Counted from the first letter of the stretch, positions 7,295 through 16,236 are shown. The stretch is 64,000 nt of DNA from Sulfobacillus thermotolerans (GCA_002951815.1 CP019454.1:992001-1056000); one strand, 5' to 3'. Program-made: numbers and translations. The notes: generated by a model from the letters alone, not told the origin.

Positions 7295-9189
7295 TGTGCG
7301 ATACTTCCTCCTTTAGTGCGGTGTGTTGACATGTTCTTGGCAAATCGTTTAGGGTCTGTGGCAATCATGAGGAGAGACAACGAGCGCTTGAGCAAGGCTT
7401 GGGCTTCAACGCTGTCATCTTGTTTAAGCTTTTGACGACTGGCATAAATGCCCAGCAAAGCAACGGCCAGATAACGGCGCTGTAACGGATCGGTTGGGCT
7501 TAAGGAGGTCTTGACTTCGTCTTCGCTATAGATATATTGCGGTCCGCGAAGTAAGGACGCGATGGCGGCAATGAAGGAGATTACCGCTGAAAATATAAAG
7601 ACGGTGCGTAGGGCGCTCATAAAGGGATTCGCAATCAAATGAGGAAAGAATTCACGGCTGATGAGCACTTGCGTACTGGTAGCCGGGAGACTATGCAACA
7701 CTGCCGCTGGTAAAATGGTTTGAATTGGGTTGTATCCGAGCAGGGCCGCAAATAGGGCGGCAATCGGGGGCAGATGGGAGAGTCCGGCGACTAAAGTCGC
7801 AGGCAAGTGAAAGGCCTGAAGCCCATGGCGCATGGCGTCAGGGAGTTTTTGATTCAGACCACTGATGACCATCGTGAAAAACAGGCCCATACTGAGCATC
7901 ATCCCTGCGTTCATAAAGGTGGAACGCATGCCGGATGCTGCTCCGCGGTAACGGGCAGGGACGCTGTTCATAATGGCTGCAGAGTTTGGCGAAGCAAACA
8001 ATCCCATGCCAATACCAAGTAAAAAGATTGCCCCCGCAAAAGTCCAGTAATGAAAATCGGCCGGCAGGCTTGTTAGCCAAAGAAAACCAGTGGCGGCGAC
8101 GAGCATTCCGGCTAAGCCAAACCAACGGGCTCCAAATCGGTCCGAGAGGCGTCCGCTGACAGGACCGGCAATGAGAAAGCCTACCATTTGCGGGAGCGTG
8201 TCAATTCCCGCCTGCAATGGGGTGTTGACAAAGGAGACACCGTGTAGGGGCAGCCAAATGCCTTGAAGCCAAATAATGAGCATAAACTGCAGACCGCCTC
8301 GGGCCACAGCGGCCAGAAGCCCTGCAATATTGCCGGCACTGAAGGCTTGATTGCCAAACAGCCGCATGTTGAACATGGGTTCTTTGATGTACATCTCAGT
8401 AACAACGAAAATGGCTAGCAGCACAAGCCCGCCAATCAGGCTGATCAGAACAAAAGGACTGCTCCACCCAGTGGCGTGATGGCCATAAGGCTGGATGCTA
8501 TAGGTCAGTCCCAACAATACGCCCAGAAGTCCCACCGCAAAGGTGATATTGCCGATCCAATCCAGGCGCAGCGGAGAACGCGGTCGACCGGATTCTTTCA
8601 GGGCGACATACGCCCAAATGGTGCCCAACAGACCAAAAGGGACATTGATTAAAAAGACCCAGCGCCAATTAATGGCCGCCATCAGTCCACCTAAGACGAT
8701 TCCAATGACCGCACCGCCAATCCCAGCTACTTGGTTAAGTCCCAGGGCAAAACCTCGTTCATTTGTGGGAAAGGCATCGGTCAAGATGGCTGCACTATTG
8801 GCAAACAAGAAGGCTCCGCCAATGCCTTGGACGACTCGAAAGATGATGAGTTGCCATTCGCCTGCTGTTCCGTGGCCCCAGGTAATAGACAATAGAATAG
8901 AACCCAGTGTAAACACCGCAAATCCTAAATTGTACAAACGTACGCGACCATAACTGTCTGATAAGCGGCCAAAGGAAACCAAAAGAATCGTGGTGGCCAC
9001 GTTAAATCCCATCAAAACCCAAAGGAGCAATCCGGTTTGCCCAGGCGCCAAGGGATTGACGTGAATGCCCCGAAAAATAGCCGGTAAGGCGATGATGACA
9101 CTCGTGCCATTGATAGCGGCCATTAAAATGCCCAAGGTGGTGTTAGACAAAGCGATCCATTTATAAGCCACGCCGTGCGTTTTGGCCAC
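7291..9189 (-). CDS. DHA2-family (EmrB/QacA-type) 14-TM MFS exporter with C-terminal extension
   Basis: About 632 aa from the GTG at 9189, chosen because GGGGGG sits 6 nt upstream; a TTG at 9207 in the same frame lacks a ribosome site. It carries DHA2 features: INGTSVIIALPAI in TM1, SFGRLSDSYGRVRLYNLGF as motif A, about 14 hydrophobic segments and VQGIGGAF. Family members pump drugs or toxic lipophilic compounds by proton antiport. A cytosolic extension of about 90 residues after the last helix (SEDEVKTSLSPTDP onward) is unusual. It heads a three-gene operon and is divergent to the YhgE/Pip gene. Confidence 0.88.
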   Translation of the reverse strand: MAKTHGVAYKWIALSNTTLGILMAAINGTSVIIALPAIFRGIHVNPLAPGQTGLLLWVLMGFNVATTILLVSFGRLSDSYGRVRLYNLGFAVFTLGSILLSITWGHGTAGEWQLIIFRVVQGIGGAFLFANSAAILTDAFPTNERGFALGLNQVAGIGGAVIGIVLGGLMAAINWRWVFLINVPFGLLGTIWAYVALKESGRPRSPLRLDWIGNITFAVGLLGVLLGLTYSIQPYGHHATGWSSPFVLISLIGGLVLLAIFVVTEMYIKEPMFNMRLFGNQAFSAGNIAGLLAAVARGGLQFMLIIWLQGIWLPLHGVSFVNTPLQAGIDTLPQMVGFLIAGPVSGRLSDRFGARWFGLAGMLVAATGFLWLTSLPADFHYWTFAGAIFLLGIGMGLFASPNSAAIMNSVPARYRGAASGMRSTFMNAGMMLSMGLFFTMVISGLNQKLPDAMRHGLQAFHLPATLVAGLSHLPPIAALFAALLGYNPIQTILPAAVLHSLPATSTQVLISREFFPHLIANPFMSALRTVFIFSAVISFIAAIASLLRGPQYIYSEDEVKTSLSPTDPLQRRYLAVALLGIYASRQKLKQDDSVEAQALLKRSLSLLMIATDPKRFAKNMSTHRTKGGSIAQ

Positions 9190-9212
9190 ACTGTACCCCC
9201 CAATCAATCATA

Positions 9213-9222
9213 ACGTTAACGT
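9213..9222. promoter_or_regulatory. Short palindrome in the leader of the DHA2 operon
   Basis: ACGTTAACGT is a perfect 10-bp palindrome 24-33 bp upstream of the GTG at 9189. A TATAAT on the minus strand at 9249-9244 could be the -10 of this operon, so the palindrome would lie just downstream of the transcription start, where a repressor could act. Confidence 0.3.
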
Positions 9223-9310
9223 CAATGTATATCTGTCTTGTTGATTATATCGTCTTAAGCAAAAAATAGTAAGGGACGTCGTGTTTTCCACATCCCAATG
9301 AATCCACCCA

Positions 9311-9339
9311 TTGAAAAGATTTTAAGCAGCTGTTATTAT
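9311..9339 (+). promoter_or_regulatory. sigmaA promoter of the YhgE/Pip gene
   Basis: TTGAAA (9311-9316), 17 bp, TATTAT (9334-9339). The -10 is overlapped by the palindrome at 9336-9357. Confidence 0.7.
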
Positions 9340-9357
9340 ACTGACTAGTCAGTATAA
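9336..9357. promoter_or_regulatory. 22-bp perfect palindromic operator, TetR-type in look
   Basis: A perfect inverted repeat with half-site TTATACTGACT and core TGACTAGTCA. It covers the end of the -10 and the likely transcription start of the YhgE/Pip gene, the classic place for a repressor. TetR-family regulators commonly control DHA2 and YhgE/Pip genes. No TetR gene is present in the window. Confidence 0.7.
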
Positions 9358-9370
9358 AAGAGGTGAAAAC

Positions 9371-11224
9371 ATGCGTTCACTCTTATTAGGGACCCGTAAA
9401 GGGTGGTTATCCATGGCGGCTATTGCGATTGTCCCATTGCTGTATAGCGGGGCGTATTTAAGCGCCTATTGGAACCCTTATGGGCATCTTAATCGTCTGC
9501 CTATTGATGTTGTGAATCAAGATCTTGGGGATCACGGAAAATTTCTCGGTCGCGCTGTCGTCAAAAAACTGCCACGGGGATGGGATATTCATCAAACCAC
9601 GCAAGCTATGGCACAGCACCAGTTAGAAGAGGGTACAGCGGATTTAGCCATTATTATTCCCAAAAATTATACCCGACGAATTATCCATCACCAATCGCCG
9701 ACGGTGTCGTTTGTTGTGAACCCCGGCAGCAATTATCTCAATGATTTGGTGATGCAAAAAGAGAGTATTGCGCTGACGAGCGAACTCAATAAGGCGTTGC
9801 GTAATGTCAGTCTCGCGGATATGCGACACAATCTCAGTCACGCAGCGTCTGATACACATATCCTCAGCAACAGCACTATGGCGTTGGGGCAGGCCGGGCT
9901 GCGCCTTGCGGCCGATGACCACCAGTTGGGTCAAGCGCTTATGAGCGCATCCTTAGGGGGGCAAGAGCTGTTTCATGGGGCGATGGGGATGTCCACAGGG
10001 ATGAACGATTTAGCTCAGCATCTTGGCACGCTTTCTACCACAATGCAGCAAGTGGCTCAAGGTGCCACCAAGACGGCTCAGGGGCTTAGTTCAAGCCAAC
10101 ACATGCTGTTAGATGCCGCTCAGCAAGAAGAGGCCGTGCTGTCCATTCTCTCTCGGCAGATTCAAGCGATGGCGAACCCTCAATCGACACAATCCATAAC
10201 CCAACAACAAACGCAATGGGCAGCAGTAGCGCAGCAGCTGTCTCAAGAGCAGGCAAAGCTTGCGACACTTGAGAAAGCGCTAGACAATCCGTCATCAGTC
10301 ACCTTATGGCCCCAAGAAGCAAAAGCCTTGGCGGAAGGAGTCGTGCAGGCGGATCAAGCCGCCAATACCTTAAGTCAACGTAGTAAGACATTAGCTGCGT
10401 CCCAGGAAGGTCTGGCTCAGAAGTTATCACAATCGGCTTCGGCCGCTGAAGCCATTGGAGCAGGCACTATGCGTTTGGGGTCACATTTGCATACGGTAGG
10501 ATATGATACCCAGGTTCTGGGGCAAAAGTTGCAGGACGCTGCAGGCGATCTCAGTTTTGTCGCAGAACCGGTAACGGGGAAGTTGGTGGCTCTCGGACCG
10601 CACAGCAACTACGGTAAGGGGCTCTCTCCCTATTTCTTGGCGCTGTCACTTTGGGTCGGAGCTTTGGTGGCGACAGTGATTGTACCAGGCGGTACCCGCC
10701 AGGGTCTTGCTCTGCGTCAATGGACCAGTTTAGGGCTGGGCTTAGCGCAAAGTATCATCTTATCTGCGGGGATCTTGTGGCTATTGCCTATGAACCCCGT
10801 TCACCCTTTAATTTTTTGGGAGACGATGATAGCCATTGCCGTGACCTGGTGGACGGTTATGCGTTTGTTATCGGAAAAACTAGGAGATGGAGGGCGGCTT
10901 TTAGGTATCGTGCTTTTAGTTGTCCAGTTGGCGGGCTCAGCGGGCACTTATCCCATTCAGCTCTCACCCCCCATATTCCAAGCCATTCATCCATACCTTC
11001 CCATGACATGGGCTATTCATCTCCTTCGCTACGCAATTTCCGGAGCTTTAGCTGCCAGAGTGGGGCCCAATGTTTTGTGGTTGGGGTTGGTAGCGGTGGG
11101 GGCATGGGGCATCACTCAGTTTATTCCGGGCCGCATCCCTTTTAATTCCCCACCGCTAGAAGAAGGGTTGGACGAAGCGGCTGATGTCTCGGTGAGTACT
11201 AGGGGTGCTGCTCCTCCTATGTAA
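9371..11224 (+). CDS. YhgE/Pip-domain membrane protein (ABC-2-like permease)
   Basis: 617 aa. The N-terminal helix and motif (IVPLLYSGAYLSAYWNPYG, then LPIDVVNQD) are those of the YhgE/Pip (phage infection protein) family. A long extracytoplasmic region of about residues 40-410 has heptad-like Gln/Ala/Ser-rich segments, then five or six C-terminal membrane helices. Related proteins are YhgE of Bacillus, Pip of Lactococcus and the type VII-associated EsaA. Many stand-alone members accompany drug exporters. The ATG follows AAAAGAGGTG. It is divergent to a DHA2 exporter and has its own promoter, operator and terminator. The substrate is unknown. Confidence 0.82.
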   Translation: MRSLLLGTRKGWLSMAAIAIVPLLYSGAYLSAYWNPYGHLNRLPIDVVNQDLGDHGKFLGRAVVKKLPRGWDIHQTTQAMAQHQLEEGTADLAIIIPKNYTRRIIHHQSPTVSFVVNPGSNYLNDLVMQKESIALTSELNKALRNVSLADMRHNLSHAASDTHILSNSTMALGQAGLRLAADDHQLGQALMSASLGGQELFHGAMGMSTGMNDLAQHLGTLSTTMQQVAQGATKTAQGLSSSQHMLLDAAQQEEAVLSILSRQIQAMANPQSTQSITQQQTQWAAVAQQLSQEQAKLATLEKALDNPSSVTLWPQEAKALAEGVVQADQAANTLSQRSKTLAASQEGLAQKLSQSASAAEAIGAGTMRLGSHLHTVGYDTQVLGQKLQDAAGDLSFVAEPVTGKLVALGPHSNYGKGLSPYFLALSLWVGALVATVIVPGGTRQGLALRQWTSLGLGLAQSIILSAGILWLLPMNPVHPLIFWETMIAIAVTWWTVMRLLSEKLGDGGRLLGIVLLVVQLAGSAGTYPIQLSPPIFQAIHPYLPMTWAIHLLRYAISGALAARVGPNVLWLGLVAVGAWGITQFIPGRIPFNSPPLEEGLDEAADVSVSTRGAAPPM

Positions 11225-11245
11225 TAGGGTATGCCGTATGAATTG

Positions 11246-11274
11246 AAAAAAGGCCGCTTATTCAGCGGCCTTTT
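11246..11274 (+). terminator. Intrinsic terminator after the YhgE/Pip gene
   Basis: AAAAGGCCGCT and AGCGGCCTTTT arms around a 5-nt loop. Confidence 0.85.
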
Positions 11275-11355
11275 ATAGACGAAACAACGAGAAAGCGCCC
11301 GCGGAGTAACCTGCAATGGCATATACTTAATATTTAATGAAGGAGGATGATGATG

Positions 11356-11829
11356 ATGTCCATCTACGATTTTACCGTCGAAGATTCTAAGCTCCAACCG
11401 AAGCGTCTCAAGGATTATCGCAATCATGTTGTACTGATTGTCAATACCGCCAGTCAGTGTGGTTTTACTCCCCAGTATGCAGGCTTAGAAGCCCTTTATG
11501 ACGCCTTTCATGATCAAGGTTTGGAAATTTTGGCATTTCCGTGCAATCAATTTGGTCAACAAGAACCGGGAAGCAATGCTGAAATCCAAGCCTTTTGTCA
11601 AACGCAATATCACGTTACATTTCCCGTGATGGCGAAAATTGATGTCAATGGAACTACGGCACATCCGTTATATCAATATTTGACCGCATTGGAGCCGGCA
11701 GGACCTATTGCCTGGAATTTCACCAAGTTTTTGTTTGACCGACAAGGCCATTTGATCCAGCGCTACGAACCCGCCGTAGAACCCGAAGACCTGAGGGCTG
11801 TTATACAACACGCTTTGGACGCCTTGTAA
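11356..11829 (+). CDS. Glutathione peroxidase-family thiol peroxidase
   Basis: 157 aa. Reduces peroxides, in Gram-positive relatives usually with thioredoxin rather than glutathione. The active-site motif NTASQCGFT has Cys35 where animal enzymes carry selenocysteine. FPCNQFGQQEPGS and WNFTKFLFD supply the rest of the catalytic tetrad, and Cys63 in FPCNQF is a possible second thiol. Four in-frame ATGs begin at 11347 directly after AGGAGG. The one at 11356, giving MSIYDFTV as in relatives, or the one at 11353 has suitable spacing. It is monocistronic, behind the terminator at 11274. Confidence 0.92.
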   Translation: MSIYDFTVEDSKLQPKRLKDYRNHVVLIVNTASQCGFTPQYAGLEALYDAFHDQGLEILAFPCNQFGQQEPGSNAEIQAFCQTQYHVTFPVMAKIDVNGTTAHPLYQYLTALEPAGPIAWNFTKFLFDRQGHLIQRYEPAVEPEDLRAVIQHALDAL

Positions 11830-11872
11830 GGAGGGTGACTAGGCGAGGACCAAGGGCGCGCTGGTATGATGC

Positions 11873-12940
11873 TTAGGGCTCTTCAACATAAACGCTCCAA
11901 GCTTTGGCTCCAGCGCGCAAGGCGGCAACCACGATTCCGGCGGTCGGAACAGCAAATAACGCGCCCCAAATGCCAAGCCAATTGGCACCAATTAACAGAG
12001 CTGTGACCGATAATACGGGATGCAATCCCACATTGTCGCGCATGATGCGGGGCCCGAGAACGTCGGATTCCAGGAGATGAATGCCCAGTAAAAGAATGAG
12101 CACTTCGGGAACCCGAGTAGCAGGATGTTCCAACAAGGCAAAAATAAGAGGCAGTAAAGCGCCAATAATGGGGCCCAATAGGGGGATTAATTCGCCTAAC
12201 GAGGCAATAAAGGCGATTAAAATGGCGTCAGGCAGGCCAATTAGGGCACTGCCAACGCCAAATGCTAGACCAATTAGAAGCGACAATAATAATTGACCGC
12301 GCACATAACCTCCCATGACCCGGACAACGGTGTGTTCCACGGCGGCAAATGCTGGGCGAGATTTTTTCGGGACCAAGTGTTGGAGCGTTTCGCCCATGCG
12401 GGGCGCATCTAAGAGAAGATATATCGTGATGAAAATAATTAACACGGTGTCGACGAAGCCGCGAAAAATACTGCGCACGATGGTAAAGGTATCGTGCAAG
12501 GCGGCTGTGGAGGTCGCTGTGGCGTGTTGCAACGCAGTATGTTCGATTTGACGCATATTTAAGGGGATGCCTGCTGTGTTCAGTGCATTGACAATGATAG
12601 GGACCAATCGCTTTAAATCGGCCGGCAATTGTCTGGCCAGATGTTGTGTTTGAATTACGATAATGCTGGATAAGCCGCTTAAACCGCCAAAGATGACTAA
12701 TAGGGCTCCCGCCATGACGATGAGCACGGCCCAACTTCTCTTATAGCGCTGGGCAATAGCGGTCACAAGGGGATTCAATGTAATAAAGAGGGTTCCTGCT
12801 AATAGCAAGACGATGACTACTTCATGGAGTCGACTGAGAATGCGTTCGGCGGCAAAGAGAATGATTCCTGCCATAATAATGACCATGAGCGTATCGCGAA
12901 TGGTGGTCAAGCGAGATGCTGAGTTCTGAGACGTGTTCAC
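11873..12940 (-). CDS. AI-2E family (PerM/YdiK-type) membrane transporter
   Basis: 355 aa with seven or eight hydrophobic helices and the family signatures IFITIYLLLDAPR, LGELIPLLGPIIG and ESDVLGPRIMRDNVGLHPV. The family includes the Escherichia AI-2 exporter TqsA and sodium/proton antiporters of haloalkaliphiles, so the substrate cannot be inferred. It lies alone between gpx (convergent) and the YgjP gene (divergent). Confidence 0.88.
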   Translation of the reverse strand: MNTSQNSASRLTTIRDTLMVIIMAGIILFAAERILSRLHEVVIVLLLAGTLFITLNPLVTAIAQRYKRSWAVLIVMAGALLVIFGGLSGLSSIIVIQTQHLARQLPADLKRLVPIIVNALNTAGIPLNMRQIEHTALQHATATSTAALHDTFTIVRSIFRGFVDTVLIIFITIYLLLDAPRMGETLQHLVPKKSRPAFAAVEHTVVRVMGGYVRGQLLLSLLIGLAFGVGSALIGLPDAILIAFIASLGELIPLLGPIIGALLPLIFALLEHPATRVPEVLILLLGIHLLESDVLGPRIMRDNVGLHPVLSVTALLIGANWLGIWGALFAVPTAGIVVAALRAGAKAWSVYVEEP

Positions 12941-13027
12941 AGGCAGAACCTCCGGTGTTGAATTCGGGATCAGTCAGGGTGCTCCTTAGTATTCTGCCAT
13001 ACTCGAGGCGATTTAAAGGGTTGACAT

Positions 13028-13068
13028 ATTCTCTGTATCCGAATAGCTGGGGAATGTTTACAGAGAAT
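13028..13068. promoter_or_regulatory. Perfect 10-bp inverted repeat with 21-bp spacer upstream of the YgjP gene
   Basis: ATTCTCTGTA (13028-13037) and TACAGAGAAT (13059-13068). The centres are 31 bp apart, about three helical turns, so both arms face the same side of the DNA. An extended -10, TGCTATACT, follows at 13083-13091, 92 bp after a TTGACA hexamer is not required. It could be a regulator site pair or the stem of an RNA hairpin. Confidence 0.4.
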
Positions 13069-13082
13069 CTCCGGGTTTAACC

Positions 13083-13091
13083 TGCTATACT
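13083..13091 (+). promoter_or_regulatory. Extended -10 promoter of the YgjP-type gene
   Basis: TGCTATACT: TGn followed by TATACT, about 70 bp upstream of the ATG at 13160. The hexamer at the -35 position is poor. Confidence 0.45.
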
Positions 13092-13159
13092 GGGCGTAAA
13101 AATTCCGCAGGAGTTTCCCTTTTTCGGGATTTTATTCAAAAATCAGGAGAGGATATCAC

Positions 13160-13906
13160 ATGGTTCGCCCTTATATTACGGAAGATTCACACGGAAATTT
13201 TACCGTTACAGTGCGCGGTCTATCGGTTGTATGCACCACCGAAAAGCGGCCAAAACGCCGGTCTGCGGCGATTCAGGTCTTGGCCGATGGACAGGTTAAA
13301 GTCTTAACACCGCCGGGATTTACGACGGAACAGATCCGCGCTCTCCTTTATGACAAAGCAGAATGGATTTATAAACACTATCGGCAACCTCGCAGTGAGC
13401 CGACGCTGGCGTTTGTTACGGGCGAGACCTTTACGTTGCTCGGGAGACCATTAACGTTACGCATTAAACAGATCCCAGAGTTGGAGAGTGAACGGGTTGA
13501 GCTGTTGAATGAAACGTATCTGACGGTCTTTGTGAGACCCAATGTCGTCCAGCCAGACAGGGTACGCGACTTATTAATCCAGTGGTATAAGGACCAGGCG
13601 CAACAGCTGATTCCTGAACGACTCACCCGGTGGGCCCGTTATATGGGGGTAAGGCCCTCGTCGTTGAAGATTCATGCCTATAAGAGTCGGTGGGGTTATT
13701 GCCGCGGAGATGGCCAAATTGCAATTAATTGGCAGGTTATTCAGGCTCCAGCTGATGCGGTGGATTATGTTCTCGTGCACGAATTGTCGCACTTGAAATA
13801 CCCGCATCATCGCAAGGAATTTTGGGATATGGTGGCGTTATCGTTTCCAGATTACCCTATCCACAAAGAGTGGCTCCGATATCATGGGCCTGCCTTGCAG
13901 TGGTAG
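13160..13906 (+). CDS. YgjP-type (DUF45) zinc metallopeptidase
   Basis: 248 aa. The zinc motif HELSH is at residues 207-211 in VHELSHLKYPHHRKEFW, with a third His at 216/217. The N-terminal RRSAAIQVLADGQVKVLTP and WGYCRGDGQIAINW segments are typical of YgjP/SprT-like DUF45 proteins. Related domains occur at the ends of some type I restriction and DNA-repair loci, but nothing of that kind is adjacent. No signal peptide, so a cytoplasmic protease. The ATG follows AGGAGAGG. The biological target is unknown. Confidence 0.88.
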   Translation: MVRPYITEDSHGNFTVTVRGLSVVCTTEKRPKRRSAAIQVLADGQVKVLTPPGFTTEQIRALLYDKAEWIYKHYRQPRSEPTLAFVTGETFTLLGRPLTLRIKQIPELESERVELLNETYLTVFVRPNVVQPDRVRDLLIQWYKDQAQQLIPERLTRWARYMGVRPSSLKIHAYKSRWGYCRGDGQIAINWQVIQAPADAVDYVLVHELSHLKYPHHRKEFWDMVALSFPDYPIHKEWLRYHGPALQW

Positions 13907-13921
13907 CGGTGTGAAATGGTT

Positions 13922-13965
13922 AGGCCCTGGGGTCCAGAGCATTCTTTCCGGAGCCCAGGGCTTTT
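13922..13965. terminator. Intrinsic terminator between the YgjP gene and the convergent MFS gene
   Basis: GGCCCTGGGGTCC pairs with GGAGCCCAGGGC, followed by TTTT on the plus strand. Confidence 0.75.
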
Positions 13966-13984
13966 CCTACGATTGATATGGCTA

Positions 13985-15268
13985 TTAGCCGTTAATGGAG
14001 TGAGAACGAGGCGTTACGACCTGCTCTTCGGAGGGCAGAGGCATACGACCAGCAATCACGTTGAGCACCACGCCGATGGCGGATAGGACGGTCATGATGA
14101 TAAACACCCCATTCCAACCTACGGTAGGAACTAGAGCCGAAGATACTAAGGGGCCTATGGCGCTCGTGGAATTAGAAATGAGTCCCATACCAAAAGCTCC
14201 GGCACCAATCAAAGCCAACGGGAAAATTGTGCCGGGGGTGGCCCAGTAGTTGGGGGGCAACATCATCATAAAAGCATTGACGATGACGGCAAACATTAAG
14301 AGTCCAAAAGATGCATGACCAAGCATCAGCACCAGCAAAGCCCCTAATCCCATAAGAATGTTGGCTGCTGTCATGACTTTGAGACGGGCACGGAAAACAC
14401 CGGAATGCGTGGCGTGCTTGGCGGACATGGCATCTCCCAAAAAGGCGCCCACAAAAGCCGCGACGAATCCGGCAATTCCCCAAACAAACATGAGGGTTCC
14501 CACTTGATTGGTATGATAGCCTAAATGGTAGGCATATGAGGGTAAGAAGCCGCCCACGCTAAACAAGGTCCATGTCAAAGGTATTTGCACAAAGCCCATC
14601 ATCCAGGTAATGCCCAGTTTCCATGCGCTTTGGTGTTTTGTGGATTGTTGTTTTTCTTTGAGCAGCATCTCCTGCAAGGACTGGGCGTTGCGGGCAAAGA
14701 GAAAATAAATGACCGCGCCGACTATCATAATCAGTCCCGTAATATAGTACATCTCGCGCCAGCCTAAGGATTCTAGACGACTAGACAAAAGACCGCCGAC
14801 AGCGCCCCCCAAGGTAATGGCTCCTAATGTAAAAGCGAGCGAGCGTCCTCGTTCACTAGGCCGGAACCATCCGGATAGCTGCAATGAGAATAAGGCGAGC
14901 ATCATAATCATCAACCCTTGCGCGAACCGCAAGACTGTTAATAGCCACAAACTGGTGGTAATGGGCAACAGAAATTGTGGCACAATGAGAAGAATTTGCG
15001 CGACCAGCACGCCTGTTTTCACTCGGGTATCAAATATTCCGCCATGTCCCAAAAAGAATGCGAGAAACAGTCCAATCGAGAAACTATCGACCCCGTAGGT
15101 GTTGACCGTGGCCGGATTGAGGTGAAGCGATTGAGCGATAGCGGGAGAGGCCACACCAAACGAAGTCAGAGCCACAAAACTTGTGGTCATCAATATGCCG
15201 GCAATAATGGCCATAACCCATCGATAGGAAGACTGCTGTTCTGTGGTCAATTGTGGCTTTGCGGCCAT
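13985..15268 (-). CDS. MFS transporter next to the glycolate regulon, likely organic-acid carrier
   Basis: 427 aa from the ATG at 15268, preceded by GGGAGGGAACTCTA. An in-frame start at 15292 lacks a ribosome site. About 12 hydrophobic segments, with a charged loop in the middle. The N-terminus (LTSFGVASPAIAQSLHLN) resembles oxalate/formate-antiporter-like and anion:cation symporter MFS proteins. It is divergent to the iclR-lysR-gcl operon and shares a 185-bp intergenic region containing an IclR-type site. Glycolate or glyoxylate uptake is therefore the simplest proposal, but it rests on position only. Confidence 0.82.
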   Translation of the reverse strand: MAAKPQLTTEQQSSYRWVMAIIAGILMTTSFVALTSFGVASPAIAQSLHLNPATVNTYGVDSFSIGLFLAFFLGHGGIFDTRVKTGVLVAQILLIVPQFLLPITTSLWLLTVLRFAQGLMIMMLALFSLQLSGWFRPSERGRSLAFTLGAITLGGAVGGLLSSRLESLGWREMYYITGLIMIVGAVIYFLFARNAQSLQEMLLKEKQQSTKHQSAWKLGITWMMGFVQIPLTWTLFSVGGFLPSYAYHLGYHTNQVGTLMFVWGIAGFVAAFVGAFLGDAMSAKHATHSGVFRARLKVMTAANILMGLGALLVLMLGHASFGLLMFAVIVNAFMMMLPPNYWATPGTIFPLALIGAGAFGMGLISNSTSAIGPLVSSALVPTVGWNGVFIIMTVLSAIGVVLNVIAGRMPLPSEEQVVTPRSHSING

Positions 15269-15388
15269 TAGAGTTCCCTCCCAAGAGTACATTCTGAGTA
15301 CGAAAAAAGACGGTTATTTTGCAGTGGAGAGTGAGTTGTTGATGCACGGACAGTGTAGAGGGAAATTTAATAGAAAATCAAGACAAAT

Positions 15389-15413
15389 GGAACAAAATTC
15401 TGTATGGTAGAAC
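15389..15413. promoter_or_regulatory. IclR-type operator between the MFS carrier and iclR
   Basis: The 15-bp imperfect palindrome TTCTGTATGGTAGAA (15398-15412) is flanked by a GGAAC half-site at 15389. Read on the minus strand it gives GTTCTAC-CAT-ACAGAA and then GTTCC. These half-sites recur in the gcl promoter at 17304-17337, so this is probably the autoregulatory site of the IclR protein encoded at 15454. Confidence 0.6.
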
Positions 15414-15453
15414 AATCAAAGCAATCTGTTTTTTGCGCGAAAAGGAGGCGGCT

Positions 15454-16236
15454 ATGGAAGATTACACGGTTCAGTCAGTGGATAAGGCGTTGAGTCTGTT
15501 AGAAGCTCTCAGTGAATTTCCGCACGGTGTCAGCATTACCGAACTCTCTATTCGCCTAGGGTTGTATAAGAGTACTGCCCACCGCTTACTCGGCACGATG
15601 ATGAAACGCGGTTACGTTGAGCAAGATGCTGAGACAGGAAAGTACAAGCTGGGTTTTACCGTAGCCGATTTAGGCATGCGTCTTTTGTCGTCTATCGATA
15701 TGCGCCATGAGGCGTTGCCGTTTTTACAGGAAATGGCTGAAGTTACGGGCGAAGTCGCTCATTTGGCGCTGATGGATGGGCGAGACGTGGTTTACATCGA
15801 GAAAGTAGACAGTGCTAGCACCATTCGCATGCACTCGCGAGTGGGGATGCGTGTTTATGCTCATGCGACGGGTTTGGGGAAAGCCATGTTGGCGGCCATG
15901 TCAGAAGCTGAAAGTCGAGCGTTTGTCCAGCGTTATGGCCTGCCAAAGCTCACCGAACACACGGTAACGGACGCTGAAAAGTTGTATAAGGAATTTCAAA
16001 CCATTCGTCTAACAGGCTGTGCAGTAGCCAAAGAAGAGAACGAGGTGGGGATTTGCTGCGTAGCATCGGCGATACGCAACAGCCGTGGACAAGTTGCAGC
16101 GGCGTGCAGTGTTTCGGGCCCTTGCTCGCGGATGGATGCGAATAAAATCAAACAAGTTATGCCGTTGGTTAGGGAGATGGCGGAAAAGATCTCGAGTCGT
16201 TTGGGTTTCAGAGCAGGCGTATCCGAAACCGTCTAG
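15454..16236 (+). CDS. IclR-family transcriptional regulator of glycolate/glyoxylate genes
   Basis: 260 aa. An N-terminal winged helix (residues 1-65; SVDKALSLLEALSE, GLYKSTAHRLLGTMMKRGYV) is followed by the IclR effector-binding domain (VYIEKVDSASTIRMHS; GLGKAMLAAM; GICCVASAIRN). The ATG at 15454 has AAAGGAGG at good spacing; a TTG at 15433 is in frame but has no such site. Relatives such as AllR respond to glyoxylate, and the downstream genes make and use glyoxylate, so the same ligand is likely here. It is followed 38 bp later by a LysR gene on the same strand. Confidence 0.9.
   Translation: MEDYTVQSVDKALSLLEALSEFPHGVSITELSIRLGLYKSTAHRLLGTMMKRGYVEQDAETGKYKLGFTVADLGMRLLSSIDMRHEALPFLQEMAEVTGEVAHLALMDGRDVVYIEKVDSASTIRMHSRVGMRVYAHATGLGKAMLAAMSEAESRAFVQRYGLPKLTEHTVTDAEKLYKEFQTIRLTGCAVAKEENEVGICCVASAIRNSRGQVAAACSVSGPCSRMDANKIKQVMPLVREMAEKISSRLGFRAGVSETV

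Noticed and set aside
12228-12734. 168-codon minus-strand ORF
   Set aside because: Lies inside the AI-2E transporter gene in a different frame; His/Arg-rich shadow without a ribosome site.
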